A DNA stretch of 50,108 nucleotides from GCA-2712985 sp964515905 (lineage in GTDB: Bacteria > Pseudomonadota > Alphaproteobacteria > UBA7887), in NCBI GenBank assembly GCA_964515905.1, contig CAZEWK010000011.1, positions 1-50,108 of the forward strand, in the 5' to 3' direction. Below, piece after piece: positions 36,776 through 46,637 of the stretch. The stretch's first letter is position 1. Each line of letters opens with the position of its first letter. A program made the position numbers and the translations under genes. The notes below the pieces were generated by a model that did not search any database, had not been told where the DNA came from, and saw only the letters and a program-made list of their open reading frames with translations.

Positions 36776-39021
36776 TTTGCCATCACTTTTTTTTCTCCGG
36801 CCTTTTCAAAGGAAACTTCCAGTTTGTTGCCATCTATGTTGGAAATGGTCCCATATCCATATTTTTGATGAAATATTCTTTTACCCACGTTTAAGGTCCC
36901 AGGGTTATGTTCAAGTTGGGTTGATCCCTGGTGTTTTGTTGTATAGCGACCCCAGTTGCTTTGGCGACGTCCCAGATTCGGTCGACGCACATTACTTAAG
37001 ATTGTCTCTGTTATTTGTTCATTGGCGAGATCACTCATTTGACTTGTTCGAGTGAGATGTTCATTGGGTAGTTCAGCGATAAATCTGGAGGGTAATGCGG
37101 ATTTCCAAGTGCCAAATAAATTTCGATTTGCGACGTAGGATATAAGCGCCTTATACCGTGCTCTTGTTAGGCCTACATATGCCAGTCTACGTTCTTCCTC
37201 AAGAGCATTTGAACCCCCCTCATCCGTTGCGCGCTGGTGGGGAAACAAGCCTTCTTCCCACCCAGGGAGATACACGGTATCAAATTCAAGACCTTTTGCT
37301 CCGTGAAGTGTCATGATGCTAACCATATCTCCTTCAACCGTTTCGGCGTTATCCATCACAAGGCTGATATGCTCCAAAAAACTGTCCAGGGATTCAAATT
37401 CCTCCAATCCGCCAATTAATTCTTTTAGATTTTCCAAACGTCCAGACGCTTGTATGGAACGATCGGTGCGCCACATCCCTAGATATCCAGACTCTTCAAG
37501 GACTGTTTCCATGAAAGATGGAAGTGCCTCTATCTGGGACAAGTTCTTCCATTTATCGAAATCATCAATTAATTTGGCTAACGCTTTTTTAGAGGATCCT
37601 CTTAATTCGTCGGATTCAATTAGGTCACGAGCTGCTTTCATTAACGAGTAAGAGTTAGCCCGAGCAACAACATGCAACTTCTGCAAGCTAACTTCGCCAA
37701 CGCCTCTTTTTGGTCGGTTTATAATTCGTTCGAAAGCTAAGTCATCATTATTTTGTGCGATAACACGCAGGTAGGCAATCGCATCTCTTATTTCCAGGCG
37801 TTCATAAAATCGCATGACACCAATGACCCGATACGGGAGGCCAATCTGGATGAAGCGTTCTTCAAATGGTCGTGTCTGATGTCCAGCACGGACCAAGACC
37901 GCAACCTCATTCAATGATTGTCCATCACTCGCATCGTTTTGTAACTGTTCACCAATAACTCGAGCTTCAGTTTCTCCGTCCCAAAAACCTGCGATATGGA
38001 CTTTTTCTCCTTCATTGATTTCTGTCCAAAGTGTTTTCCCCAGCCGGCCGCGATTGTGCGAAATTAAGCCAGAGGCAGCACCCAGTATATGCGGTGTTGA
38101 TCTGTAGTTTCGTTCTAATCGGATCACATGTGCTCCGGGAAAGTCCTTCTCAAATCGTAAAATATTTCCAACTTCTGCTCCCCTCCAGGCGTAGATAGAT
38201 TGGTCATCGTCTCCGACGCAGCAGATATTGCGATTTTTTTGGGCCAGCAATCGAAGCCAAAGGTATTGAGCTACATTTGTATCTTGATACTCATCGACAA
38301 GGATAAACCGAAAGCGTTTATGGTATCGCTCCAATATATCGGTTCTATTGGTGAATAAGCTAAGGTTGTGGAGCAACAAATCTCCAAAATCAGCTGCATT
38401 CAGCAGTCGCAATCTTTCTTGGTAGTCATGATAGAGCGCCCGAGTATGTCCGTCAGCAAACTCCATTTCGTCAGATTCAGATATTTGATCGACTGTCAAA
38501 CCTCGATCTTTCCATCTTGCAATAATTGCTCCCAGGGACCTTGCGGGCCAACGTTTTTCATCAATATTACGAGCTTCTAGCACCTGTTTTAAAACTCTTA
38601 GCTGGTCGTCGGAATCAAGAATAGTAAAATTGGATTTAAGTCCGACCGAATCGGCGTGCTGCCTGAGGATACGTGCTGCAACAGAGTGAAAAGTTCCCAA
38701 ATACCAACCTTCCAATGGCCTATTAATGAGTGCCTCCACCCTATTCTTCATTTCACGTGCAGCTTTGTTTGTAAAAGTAACTGTAAGAGTTTCGCCAGGT
38801 TGCGCTTCGCCGCTACTCAGAATATGAGCTAGACGTGTGGTGAGGACCCGAGTTTTTCCCGTTCCAGCTCCGGCAAGAACTAGAACAGGTCCAGCGATTG
38901 CTTCTACTGCCTGGGTCTGTTCATCGTTTAACTGGGATAAATATAATTTTGTGGCCAAATGTTGCTCGGAGCTTTTAGGGTTGAGCGTTGTTTCAGAAAA
39001 TTCAAATGGGTCACTCATCAT
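36757..39021 (-). CDS. uvrD: ATP-dependent DNA helicase UvrD/PcrA
   Basis: The roughly 754-residue SF1 helicase shows motif I AGAGTGKT near 49-56, motif II LVDEYQDTN, motif III GDDDQSIYAWRGA, motif IV LERNYRST, motif V MTLHGAKGLEFD and motif VI YVGLTRAR. The C-terminus has a short Tudor-like segment (QKYGYGTISNIDG). Three overlapping starts occur (GTG 39024, ATG 39021, ATG 39018). It acts in nucleotide-excision and mismatch repair. Confidence 0.95.
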   Translation of the reverse strand: MMSDPFEFSETTLNPKSSEQHLATKLYLSQLNDEQTQAVEAIAGPVLVLAGAGTGKTRVLTTRLAHILSSGEAQPGETLTVTFTNKAAREMKNRVEALINRPLEGWYLGTFHSVAARILRQHADSVGLKSNFTILDSDDQLRVLKQVLEARNIDEKRWPARSLGAIIARWKDRGLTVDQISESDEMEFADGHTRALYHDYQERLRLLNAADFGDLLLHNLSLFTNRTDILERYHKRFRFILVDEYQDTNVAQYLWLRLLAQKNRNICCVGDDDQSIYAWRGAEVGNILRFEKDFPGAHVIRLERNYRSTPHILGAASGLISHNRGRLGKTLWTEINEGEKVHIAGFWDGETEARVIGEQLQNDASDGQSLNEVAVLVRAGHQTRPFEERFIQIGLPYRVIGVMRFYERLEIRDAIAYLRVIAQNNDDLAFERIINRPKRGVGEVSLQKLHVVARANSYSLMKAARDLIESDELRGSSKKALAKLIDDFDKWKNLSQIEALPSFMETVLEESGYLGMWRTDRSIQASGRLENLKELIGGLEEFESLDSFLEHISLVMDNAETVEGDMVSIMTLHGAKGLEFDTVYLPGWEEGLFPHQRATDEGGSNALEEERRLAYVGLTRARYKALISYVANRNLFGTWKSALPSRFIAELPNEHLTRTSQMSDLANEQITETILSNVRRPNLGRRQSNWGRYTTKHQGSTQLEHNPGTLNVGKRIFHQKYGYGTISNIDGNKLEVSFEKAGEKKVMANYVEPV

Positions 39022-39028
39022 CACATGT

Positions 39029-39796
39029 CTACAGCAAGTTAAAATAGATTCCGCTGATAGCTACTGTGTTTTCGTCTACACCGCAGCCCAAAATGGTCGC
39101 CCGTCGTAAAAGTTCAGCCCGATCAGCTGTCTTTATATCTAATGCTCTCAACCCTTCACCTCGTTTATCTGTAAGATTTGTAAAACGAAGAACCGCATTT
39201 TCTAGTTGTAAGTGGTAATTGTTGTCGGAACTGCTATTCACAGGTACATCTAATACTTCTGCCCAGCGTTCTGCCAATTCGTTTGGGGTTTGACTCTGTA
39301 ATTCAGCAGCCACTAGTGCACTAGTTATATTGGTTTGAATGCATCCCTTCCAGTCGTCACCAGCAGGTCCCCAGGGACCATCAAATTGTTCACCTCTATG
39401 GTCGGTTCCAGTCTCCATAATTGCGCCACCAGTGTCCTTTGGATGCATTTGAATTGAAGTAAACTTTCCATCTCCAATATTAACATTACTAACAATGCGG
39501 ATATCCAGTTTTGCCATCCGGTTTCTGCGAAGTTCTAAGTCATCACACTGCATAATTACCATGTAACCTCCGCTCCCCCCTTGGCGTTTCATGTATCTCT
39601 CAGCAGCTGTACCGTTTTGAAAGGGGGCGACGACCTCCAGAAAATTATTACCAATCGGTAACAGGGCGTTTTTCAAGCCATATTTCTCTACTCCCGGATC
39701 GTGGTAACATGTTTTTAGTCCAAGGATAGACTCTAGTTGCGACACGGGTTTTTGTAGATCTGAGGCAACAAGGCAAATTTGGCGTAGTCTTAGCAT
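39029..39796 (-). CDS. glyoxalase-like (VOC superfamily) protein
   Basis: The 255-residue protein opens with LRQICLVASDLQKPVSQLESILGL, a vicinal-oxygen-chelate fold start, and has NALLPIGNNFLEVVAP at the usual metal-binding strand. It resembles the glyoxalase-like domain family (PF13468 type). It lies between uvrD and an HpcH/HpaI aldolase on the same strand. The reaction is unknown. Confidence 0.72.
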   Translation of the reverse strand: MLRLRQICLVASDLQKPVSQLESILGLKTCYHDPGVEKYGLKNALLPIGNNFLEVVAPFQNGTAAERYMKRQGGSGGYMVIMQCDDLELRRNRMAKLDIRIVSNVNIGDGKFTSIQMHPKDTGGAIMETGTDHRGEQFDGPWGPAGDDWKGCIQTNITSALVAAELQSQTPNELAERWAEVLDVPVNSSSDNNYHLQLENAVLRFTNLTDKRGEGLRALDIKTADRAELLRRATILGCGVDENTVAISGIYFNLL

Positions 39797-39834
39797 AAGG
39801 TAAATCTTCCCTATTTTTTATTATAATACTATCG

Positions 39835-40623
39835 TTAGGAAACTGGTAAATTGCGCAAAAATGCGGCTCTCTCCGAGGAAGCTTGCATCATCATGGAAAG
39901 GTCGTTGGTAGAGAGTATAAAACGCATTCCCATCGCTATATATTGTTGCATTAAGTCTGGTTTATAAACCCCACCGAGACCAGGGTATTTACCGTGTTCG
40001 CGGCAGGCGGAGATAACTTTTTCATAAGCGGCAACGACTTTTGGGTTGTCGATTTGTCCGGGTATGCCCATTTCCATGGTCAAATCACCGGTTCCTACCA
40101 GGAGGACATCCACACCATCAACAGCGGCGATTGAATGTGAATTCTCTATAGCCTCGGGTGACTCAAGCATTACTATTACTAATACAGCGTCATTAATGGC
40201 TTTCGCTGCTTCAGACACAGGAAGAGAGTTAAAATCGATTTGGGGAAGGGCTCCGACGATCGATCGTTGGCCTTGTGGAGGATATCTACAAAAGTTGGCT
40301 AGTTCAGACGCGGTTTCAGCAGTATCCACATGGGGAAACACTATACCCATCGCGCCACCATCCAAAACACGAGTAGCGTGAAAATGTTGGAATCCTGGAA
40401 CTCGTACAATAGGAGTGATCCCAGAGTCTGAAGCGGCTACACTGATCTGGACTGTGTCGTTAATGGACATGGACCCATGTTCCATGTCAATAAAGAGCCA
40501 ATCATATCCGCAAGTTTTCATAATCCTGCCAATGTCGACAGTGCGTGCTTGCCGGAGTCCGATCCCAAGCGATAATTCGCCAGCCAACAGGCGTTGGCGA
40601 GCCAAATTTTGAATAATTGTCAT
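39835..40623 (-). CDS. HpcH/HpaI aldolase/citrate lyase family protein
   Basis: The 262-residue enzyme shows DWLFIDMEHGSMS (acidic residues for the divalent metal), VRVPG, GIVFPHVDTAETA and LLVGTGDLTMEMG, typical of class II pyruvate aldolases such as HpaI and 2-dehydro-3-deoxyglucarate aldolase. It probably cleaves a 2-keto-4-hydroxy acid to pyruvate and an aldehyde. The preceding AAAGGATAGG gives a reasonable ribosome binding site. Confidence 0.85.
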   Translation of the reverse strand: MTIIQNLARQRLLAGELSLGIGLRQARTVDIGRIMKTCGYDWLFIDMEHGSMSINDTVQISVAASDSGITPIVRVPGFQHFHATRVLDGGAMGIVFPHVDTAETASELANFCRYPPQGQRSIVGALPQIDFNSLPVSEAAKAINDAVLVIVMLESPEAIENSHSIAAVDGVDVLLVGTGDLTMEMGIPGQIDNPKVVAAYEKVISACREHGKYPGLGGVYKPDLMQQYIAMGMRFILSTNDLSMMMQASSERAAFLRNLPVS

Positions 40624-40660
40624 TCATCCTATCCTTTAACGAGTTCACCATTGATGTATT

Positions 40661-42445
40661 TTAAGTTTCTCCGTGTTCGTGTCGGCGCAAACGGATCAAC
40701 TCCTGATTGTACGCCAAAATAGCATCCCGATGGCGAACTACTCCAACCAATTTCATCGTGCTATGGGTTTCTACTACTGGAAGGGAAGAAAAGTCGCCGA
40801 ACTCAAAAAATTTTAACGCTTTATCAAGTGTGTCATTTAAATCTAACACAGAAATGGGCTCTTTGGATAAATCCTTGGCTGTCAAAAATACATTTGGGTT
40901 GGGATCCAGAACTTTACTTATTGCATCTGAGAAGGTTAAGAAGCCAGTAAGAATTCCGTTCTCGTCAACTAGGTAATATTCTCTTTTTGAGTCGGAAAGA
41001 ATCTCTTCAGCTAAGGCGCTTTTGGTCGTTTCTTCTGCAAACTTCTTGAAATCTTTGGTCACTAGTTGCCGAACTGGTATTGACTGACAAATCGCGTGTT
41101 CTCCTGCATTTGATATGTCGACGCCCCGCGTTTTTAATTGCCAAGTGAACATAGAATGGCCAACTGATTGTTTAACAACCAGTGTGGATACCGCTGTGGA
41201 TAGTAAAACAGCAACAGTGAGACCAAAGTCACCAGTCAATTCAAAAATTATTAAGAATGTGGAAATAGGTGCACCTAAGACAGCACCAGCGACTGCTCCC
41301 ATTCCAACGACACTGTAGGCATTTGGATCCACGTTCAGGCCAGGAAGTAGGATCGCAATAACTAAGCCAAATGCGGCACCAGATAGTGCTCCAATGCATA
41401 GACTTGGAGAGAATACACCTCCTCCAAAGCCACATCCCAAACTAACTGAACTTGCTATTGTTTTGGCTAAAACAAGAGCAACAAGAAGGAAAATGCTGGC
41501 CCCAAAGCCTCCGCTCAGCGCAAGATTGGTGGTTTCGTATCCGACTCCAATTACCTGAGGGAATATTAAAGCCATCATTCCTACTGATAACCCACCGCAT
41601 GCGGGTAGCAGAATTCTTGGTATCGGGCTTTTCGCCAGTGCTCTCCCGATACCAATGATTGTTGACATATAGAATATTGCTATCGCCGCGCACACAACGC
41701 CAAGTAAAATGAAGAGTGGAAGTTCAGAATATGAAGTGAGCTCTAACCCGGGAACCGTGAAGGCAGGAAAATCTCCTAAATGAACTCGGGCGATAATCGT
41801 TCCTGTTACACTCGAAATTACCACTGGTGCAAATGCGCCAAGTCCGTAATGGCCTACAACCACCTCTAAGGCAAAAAAGGCTCCGGCGATCGGGGCGTTA
41901 AAAGAGGCAGCAACGGCACTTGCGACGCCACAACCCAGAAGTGTGAGGTTCATTGAACGGTCTAACTTCAGTCGTGTTGAAAGATAGCTCGATATTGTCG
42001 CAGCGAGGTGCACCACTGGACCTTCTCTACCTACTGATGCACCAACACCTATAGAAGTTGCGCTGACAACGGCAGCGCTAATTCCATCGCGTAGTCTTAT
42101 GTATCCACCGCGAAGGGCAGTCGATTCCATTACATCTGCGACACCCAGAGGTCTGCGTTCAGCCATGCAGAAATGAATAAATATACCTACAGCAAGGCCC
42201 CCTAAAGTGGGTGCTAATAGCAGATGCCACCAGGACAGTTTTATTGCAGTAGAGTACACTTCTTCCGAAGGTGCGCCGTAAGATACTATCTGGATTGCGT
42301 CTATCGCGAGTCGGAAAGCAATGGCACTATAGGCGCCCCCAATGCCAAATGTCAGAGCGAGTACAGATAATACCAACTGATCGTTGCGAATTAAACGCAA
42401 CCAGAGTTTGTTTTTGGCCGCAGAAGTTCCGCGACTACGCCACAT
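40661..42445 (-). CDS. ClC family chloride channel/transporter with C-terminal CBS domains
   Basis: The 594-residue membrane protein has the ClC filter motif GREGPVV with gating Glu141, GCGFGGGVFSPSL, and a helical core of about 430 residues, followed by two CBS repeats from about residue 450. At the position of the internal proton glutamate of E. coli ClcA (FIIEE), the sequence reads FALEV, with Val195, as in ClC channels. It may therefore act as a passive channel. It starts 11 bases after the SDR gene. Confidence 0.9.
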   Translation of the reverse strand: MWRSRGTSAAKNKLWLRLIRNDQLVLSVLALTFGIGGAYSAIAFRLAIDAIQIVSYGAPSEEVYSTAIKLSWWHLLLAPTLGGLAVGIFIHFCMAERRPLGVADVMESTALRGGYIRLRDGISAAVVSATSIGVGASVGREGPVVHLAATISSYLSTRLKLDRSMNLTLLGCGVASAVAASFNAPIAGAFFALEVVVGHYGLGAFAPVVISSVTGTIIARVHLGDFPAFTVPGLELTSYSELPLFILLGVVCAAIAIFYMSTIIGIGRALAKSPIPRILLPACGGLSVGMMALIFPQVIGVGYETTNLALSGGFGASIFLLVALVLAKTIASSVSLGCGFGGGVFSPSLCIGALSGAAFGLVIAILLPGLNVDPNAYSVVGMGAVAGAVLGAPISTFLIIFELTGDFGLTVAVLLSTAVSTLVVKQSVGHSMFTWQLKTRGVDISNAGEHAICQSIPVRQLVTKDFKKFAEETTKSALAEEILSDSKREYYLVDENGILTGFLTFSDAISKVLDPNPNVFLTAKDLSKEPISVLDLNDTLDKALKFFEFGDFSSLPVVETHSTMKLVGVVRHRDAILAYNQELIRLRRHEHGET

Positions 42446-42456
42446 TGCAGGGTTAC

Positions 42457-43233
42457 TTACCCGTCACCGCCATAGATGGTCGACCCGCCATCTATCACGA
42501 TAGTTTGACCGGTAATGAAACTCCCAGCCTTCGCCGCTAACATCACGGCGACACCTCCAACTTCTTCAGGCTCACCGATGCGATGGAGTGCATAGTTTTT
42601 AACCGCTCGATCGTATATTTCTGGATTTTCCCATAAGGCGCGGGCAAAATTCGTGCGGATTATTGCGGGGTTGATGCAGTTGGCCCGGATGTTATCTTTT
42701 CCCCATTCAACAGCTAAATTGCGAGCGAGAGCAACGTCGGCTGCTTTAGACAAGCCGTATGTACCTAACTTTGCCGTGCCGATTAATGCAGCGACGGATG
42801 ATACTATAATGATAGAGCCACCGCCCAGTTTAATCATTTGCGGTATTACCATGCTGGTAAGCCAGACATTGCTTTTAACATTGGTGTCCATAATTTTATC
42901 GTAAGCCTCGTCTGGGATTTCACTCAAAGAGCCGTAAAATGGATTTACGGCAGCGTTACAAACAAGGATATCGATACGTCCCCACCTATCCAAGGTCGTA
43001 TCCACTAAATTCTGAAGCTGGTCTTTGTGTGAACAATGGCAAGGAACCACTATGGCTTCACCGCCGTTATCATTAATCCCTTCGGCGACTATTTCACATT
43101 TGTCTGCCTTCCGACTTGAAATGACAACCTTAGCACCGTGAGCAGCCATTGCTTCCGCTGTAGCTCTGCCTATTCCCAGGCTAGAACCGGTTACAATAGC
43201 TACCTTACCTGTTAAATCGAAAAGATCCGACAT
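42457..43233 (-). CDS. SDR family oxidoreductase
   Basis: The 258-residue classical SDR has TGSSLGIG near 15-22, CNAA near 92-95, catalytic Ser145/146, and Tyr159/Lys163 in YGLSK. I chose the ATG at 43233 because AAAGGGGGG lies just before it; an ATG 33 bases upstream would overlap the acyl-CoA dehydrogenase stop (ATGA). Either way it is coupled to that gene, which suggests a role in oxidising a hydroxy intermediate of the same pathway. Confidence 0.88.
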   Translation of the reverse strand: MSDLFDLTGKVAIVTGSSLGIGRATAEAMAAHGAKVVISSRKADKCEIVAEGINDNGGEAIVVPCHCSHKDQLQNLVDTTLDRWGRIDILVCNAAVNPFYGSLSEIPDEAYDKIMDTNVKSNVWLTSMVIPQMIKLGGGSIIIVSSVAALIGTAKLGTYGLSKAADVALARNLAVEWGKDNIRANCINPAIIRTNFARALWENPEIYDRAVKNYALHRIGEPEEVGGVAVMLAAKAGSFITGQTIVIDGGSTIYGGDG

Positions 43234-43262
43234 TTTCCCCCCTTTAGCTAGATTGTCTCTAG

Positions 43263-44411
43263 TCATGTTTCATTAATTTTGTGTGTAACTAAACCAAACC
43301 GTTCTAGATGATGATCCGAATTTCCGAACATGGTGTCGATCATTGTAAGACGTTTGAAATAATGTCCCACGGCCAGTTCCTCAGTCATTCCCATGCCTCC
43401 GTGCATCTGCACAGCCTCTTGTCCCACCAACCGACCTGCGTTCCCAATGTGTGATTTCGCTGCGGAAACCGCTCGTATCCTCTCCGATCTGGGTTTATTC
43501 AGAGATAGGGTTGCTAAATAGGTCATGCTTCTTGCTTCTTGGCATGCAATAAACATATCCACGGATCGATGCTGAAGAGCCTGAAAAGTCCCAAGTTTTA
43601 CGCCGAATTGTTCTCGAGTGTTTAGATATTCTAGTGTCTGCTCGTGTAGCGAGTCCATTATTCCGACTGCTTCCGCACACACAGCAGTTGTTGCTTGGTC
43701 TGCAATACGTTCTAACGTAGAAAGCGCTTCGCCTTCTTTCCCGAGAATTGCATCTTTGTCTACGATCACATTATCCAATTTAATGTCAGCTGCGCGAAAT
43801 CCGTCTATAGTTTGGTAGCCGCGGAGTGAGACACCGGGTGCTTTTGAGTCTATGACGAATAAAGATATACCCTCATTATCCCTTTGTTGCCCGGCGCTCC
43901 TGGCTGATATCACAAATTTGTCCGCTTTGTCGCCACCAAATACCACGATTTTCTGGCCCGATATTCGATAGCCACCTTTTTCCAATTGTGCTGTTGTCAA
44001 AACGTCCCCAAGATTAAATCGAGCTTGGGCTTCTACGTGACCCAGGGATATAAATTCCGTTCCCGCAATCACTCCAGGTAATATTTGGGACTTTTGTGCC
44101 TCTGTTCCAAGAGCTTCTAGGATGCCTGCGCCAAGTAGGATGTTGCTCACGAACGGTTCGACTACGAGGCCTCTTCCAAAAGCCTCCATTAGAACCATAA
44201 TTTCGACGGGTCCGCCGCCAAGACCTCCGCTATCTTCTGAAAATGGAATTGCTAGCCAGCCCAATTCTGCAAAGGTATTCCAGTTTTCTAAACTAAATCC
44301 TTCTTCTGACGACACAAGGGTTCGACGTATATCAAGCGAATATTTGTCCGTTACGAATCTTGTAACGCTGTCTTGAAGGAGCCTTTGTTCGTCAGAAAGT
44401 GTATAGTCCAC
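43263..44411 (-). CDS. acyl-CoA dehydrogenase, small-partner (PimD-like) type
   Basis: The 382-residue flavoprotein starts MDYTLSDEQRLLQDSV and has ACAD features LGWLAIPFSEDSGGLGGG, MHGGMGMTEE and C-terminal DTMFGNSDHHLERFG. The end lacks the usual IYEG catalytic motif, as in the small subunits of heteromeric enzymes. The start is GTG, with AGAGG six bases upstream. It follows a second ACAD gene by about 33 bases, so a heteromer is likely. Confidence 0.88.
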   Translation of the reverse strand: MDYTLSDEQRLLQDSVTRFVTDKYSLDIRRTLVSSEEGFSLENWNTFAELGWLAIPFSEDSGGLGGGPVEIMVLMEAFGRGLVVEPFVSNILLGAGILEALGTEAQKSQILPGVIAGTEFISLGHVEAQARFNLGDVLTTAQLEKGGYRISGQKIVVFGGDKADKFVISARSAGQQRDNEGISLFVIDSKAPGVSLRGYQTIDGFRAADIKLDNVIVDKDAILGKEGEALSTLERIADQATTAVCAEAVGIMDSLHEQTLEYLNTREQFGVKLGTFQALQHRSVDMFIACQEARSMTYLATLSLNKPRSERIRAVSAAKSHIGNAGRLVGQEAVQMHGGMGMTEELAVGHYFKRLTMIDTMFGNSDHHLERFGLVTHKINET

Positions 44412-44444
44412 CGCTAGCCTCTAATATTTAATTTTGTCTACAAG

Positions 44445-45641
44445 TTATAAACCGAGTACCATTTTAGAAATAATATTTTTTTGTATTTCATTGGATCCGG
44501 CGTAAATCGACGATTTGCGCCAGTTAAAATATTCTGGTGCAAGTGTTGCTGCGTAGTCTGGTCCGATAGATTCCTCATTCCAGCCAGATTGAAAGGAATC
44601 AGGGACAAACGGATTGGCGTAGTAACCAATAGCCTCTACTAAAAGTTCACTTATTTTTTGTTGCATTTCGCTGCCACGAATTTTCAACAAATTGACTTCT
44701 GTTCCGGGCACATTCCCTTGGTTGGCTGCAGATACGGCACGTAATTCCGTATATTCGAGTGCCATCAAATCAATTTCAACTTTCGAAATTTTGTCTCTGA
44801 ATCGGGATTCATTGATTAGTGGCACACCGTTCGATTGCTCGGCATTTGCAATTTCTTTTAATCTGTGGAGTTGGCGTTTTTGCGATCCAATGGCTGCTAT
44901 GCCTGCTCGTTCGTGCTTTAGAAGAAATTTTGCATATGTCCAGCCCTTATCTTCCTCGCCAACCAAATTTTCAACTGGAACGCGCACATCCCCAAAAAAT
45001 ACCTGGTTTACCTCGTGCCCACCATCCATTGTAATAATTGGATGCACTGAAATCCCAGGACTGTGCATGTCAATAAGTAAAAAAGAGATTCCTTCCTGCT
45101 TTTTTACGTCTGGGTTGGTCCGAACTAAACAGAAAATCATATCTGCCCAGTGGGCACTCGTCGTCCATATTTTTGATCCATTGACGACATATTCTTCTCC
45201 CGAACGCACAGCACGAGTTTTTAGAGATGCGAGATCTGATCCAGAGCCGGGCTCTGAGTACCCCTGGCACCAAATATCCTCACCGGAGAGGATTCTCGGC
45301 AGATAAAGTTCCTTTTGTTCTTTACTCCCAAATTCCATTATAACAGGCCCCACCATCATAACTCCAAACGGTAGCACTCGCGGTGAACCCGAAAGTCCGA
45401 TTTCTTCATCAAATATATGGGCTTCTAGAGGGCTCCAACCCGTCCCTCCAAATTCAACCGGCCAGTTTGGGGCGACCCACCCACGTTCATAGAGAACCTT
45501 CTGCCATGTTAGGTAATCCTCTTTGGCAAATTTTTGGTTTTTGTCGATCTTCGCCTGGATCGCCGACGGCATATTATCCCGAATAAAATTTTGAACTTCC
45601 GTCCGAAACGTTTGATCCGCCTCACTGTAGTTAAGATTCAT
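44445..45641 (-). CDS. acyl-CoA dehydrogenase, large-partner (PimC-like) type
   Basis: The 398-residue protein has GWVAPNWPVEFGGTGWSP, CQGYSEPGSGSDLASLKT, a KIWTTSAHWAD flavin-side segment and a C-terminal IYAGSNEIQKNIISK. The IYEG glutamate of medium-chain enzymes is Ala here; Glu in KHERAG is an alternative base candidate. GAGG precedes the ATG. With the adjacent small partner it resembles pimeloyl-CoA or steroid-side-chain dehydrogenases, passing electrons to ETF and ETF-QO. Confidence 0.88.
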   Translation of the reverse strand: MNLNYSEADQTFRTEVQNFIRDNMPSAIQAKIDKNQKFAKEDYLTWQKVLYERGWVAPNWPVEFGGTGWSPLEAHIFDEEIGLSGSPRVLPFGVMMVGPVIMEFGSKEQKELYLPRILSGEDIWCQGYSEPGSGSDLASLKTRAVRSGEEYVVNGSKIWTTSAHWADMIFCLVRTNPDVKKQEGISFLLIDMHSPGISVHPIITMDGGHEVNQVFFGDVRVPVENLVGEEDKGWTYAKFLLKHERAGIAAIGSQKRQLHRLKEIANAEQSNGVPLINESRFRDKISKVEIDLMALEYTELRAVSAANQGNVPGTEVNLLKIRGSEMQQKISELLVEAIGYYANPFVPDSFQSGWNEESIGPDYAATLAPEYFNWRKSSIYAGSNEIQKNIISKMVLGL

Positions 45642-45690
45642 TAGTTCCTCATCGTAAAAGTTAGAACTGTTAAACTATGAGAAGCACTAT

Positions 45691-46632
45691 CTAGCCTCTG
45701 GAGATTTCGTTTATGTAATCCCTGCAAGCTTCATGCAAGTTGAACGTTGGAGCAAAGCCTGTTTCATGCCTAAGTTTGTCACCGTTTACCTCTGGATAGT
45801 GATGCAATGATTTCTTGGAGTTTATTTGAATTTGGGTTTCCGGACGAATTTCCTGAACTATGTTTGCTAATGTCTTGGCTGTTCCTGGGTATGCTGTAAG
45901 GTTGTAAATAAGGTCAAGAGGACCTTTAAAATTTGTCACATGAACAAACGCCCCGGCCACATCCTTTACATACATTAAGTCAACCGGTTCTGCTGGTGCT
46001 TCAATTATTTTTTCCTTATTTTCTGGAGTATTTTCGAATATCTCTTTGATTTTGCTCGCAACTCCTTGATACCAAAGGCCCGGACCAAACACCAGGGGTA
46101 GTCGCAGTCCGGTAAGGCTCAAGCCATGTTGCTGGCGGTAAAACTCTGCCACGTCCTCAGCTAAAACCTTTGTCAGACCATAAAATGTTTCTGGTTTTCT
46201 GATAGAATCATCGTAGACAACGCCGCCTTCGTACAGCGATGGTTTTCCAAAGACTGCCAAAGTGCTAGCCCAGATGACTCGAGGAATGTCTCGTTTTAAG
46301 CAAGTTGAAAGCAAATGGTGAAACCCTACCACGTTTACCTGTAAAGCTGCCGACTCGTTGGTTGCTGCTGATGCTAGCAGTCCCTGGCCGCTATCGCCAT
46401 ACGCAGCAAGTCCAACCACAAGAGTTGGTGCAGCAACTTTAATTGCCTCGTCGACATCATCTTGATTACATATATTTCCTTTATGGAAAGTAATCTGGCG
46501 TAAATCATCCTGGGTTAAGCAAGGTTTTTGTGATGGGCCAAACACATGAACTTCCCATTCTTCGTTTAGATAGGCCCGAACAACATGGGCTCCAACAAAA
46601 CCACTTCCACCTGTAATAAAAACTTTCTTCAT
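45691..46632 (-). CDS. NAD-dependent epimerase/dehydratase family protein
   Basis: The 313-residue extended SDR has FITGGSGFVGAH at the N-terminus, WASTLAVFG, and the catalytic YGLTK (Tyr and Lys). The C-terminal half, with KDVAGAFVHV, fits sugar-nucleotide epimerases and related dehydrogenases. It lies 6 bases after the enolase-superfamily gene, so the two share an operon and probably a sugar-acid pathway. Confidence 0.87.
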   Translation of the reverse strand: MKKVFITGGSGFVGAHVVRAYLNEEWEVHVFGPSQKPCLTQDDLRQITFHKGNICNQDDVDEAIKVAAPTLVVGLAAYGDSGQGLLASAATNESAALQVNVVGFHHLLSTCLKRDIPRVIWASTLAVFGKPSLYEGGVVYDDSIRKPETFYGLTKVLAEDVAEFYRQQHGLSLTGLRLPLVFGPGLWYQGVASKIKEIFENTPENKEKIIEAPAEPVDLMYVKDVAGAFVHVTNFKGPLDLIYNLTAYPGTAKTLANIVQEIRPETQIQINSKKSLHHYPEVNGDKLRHETGFAPTFNLHEACRDYINEISRG

Positions 46633-46637
46633 AAAAC

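Noticed and set aside
44692..45306. A 204-codon plus-strand open frame
   Set aside because: It is antisense to the acyl-CoA dehydrogenase gene, which has clear family motifs; the antisense product has none.
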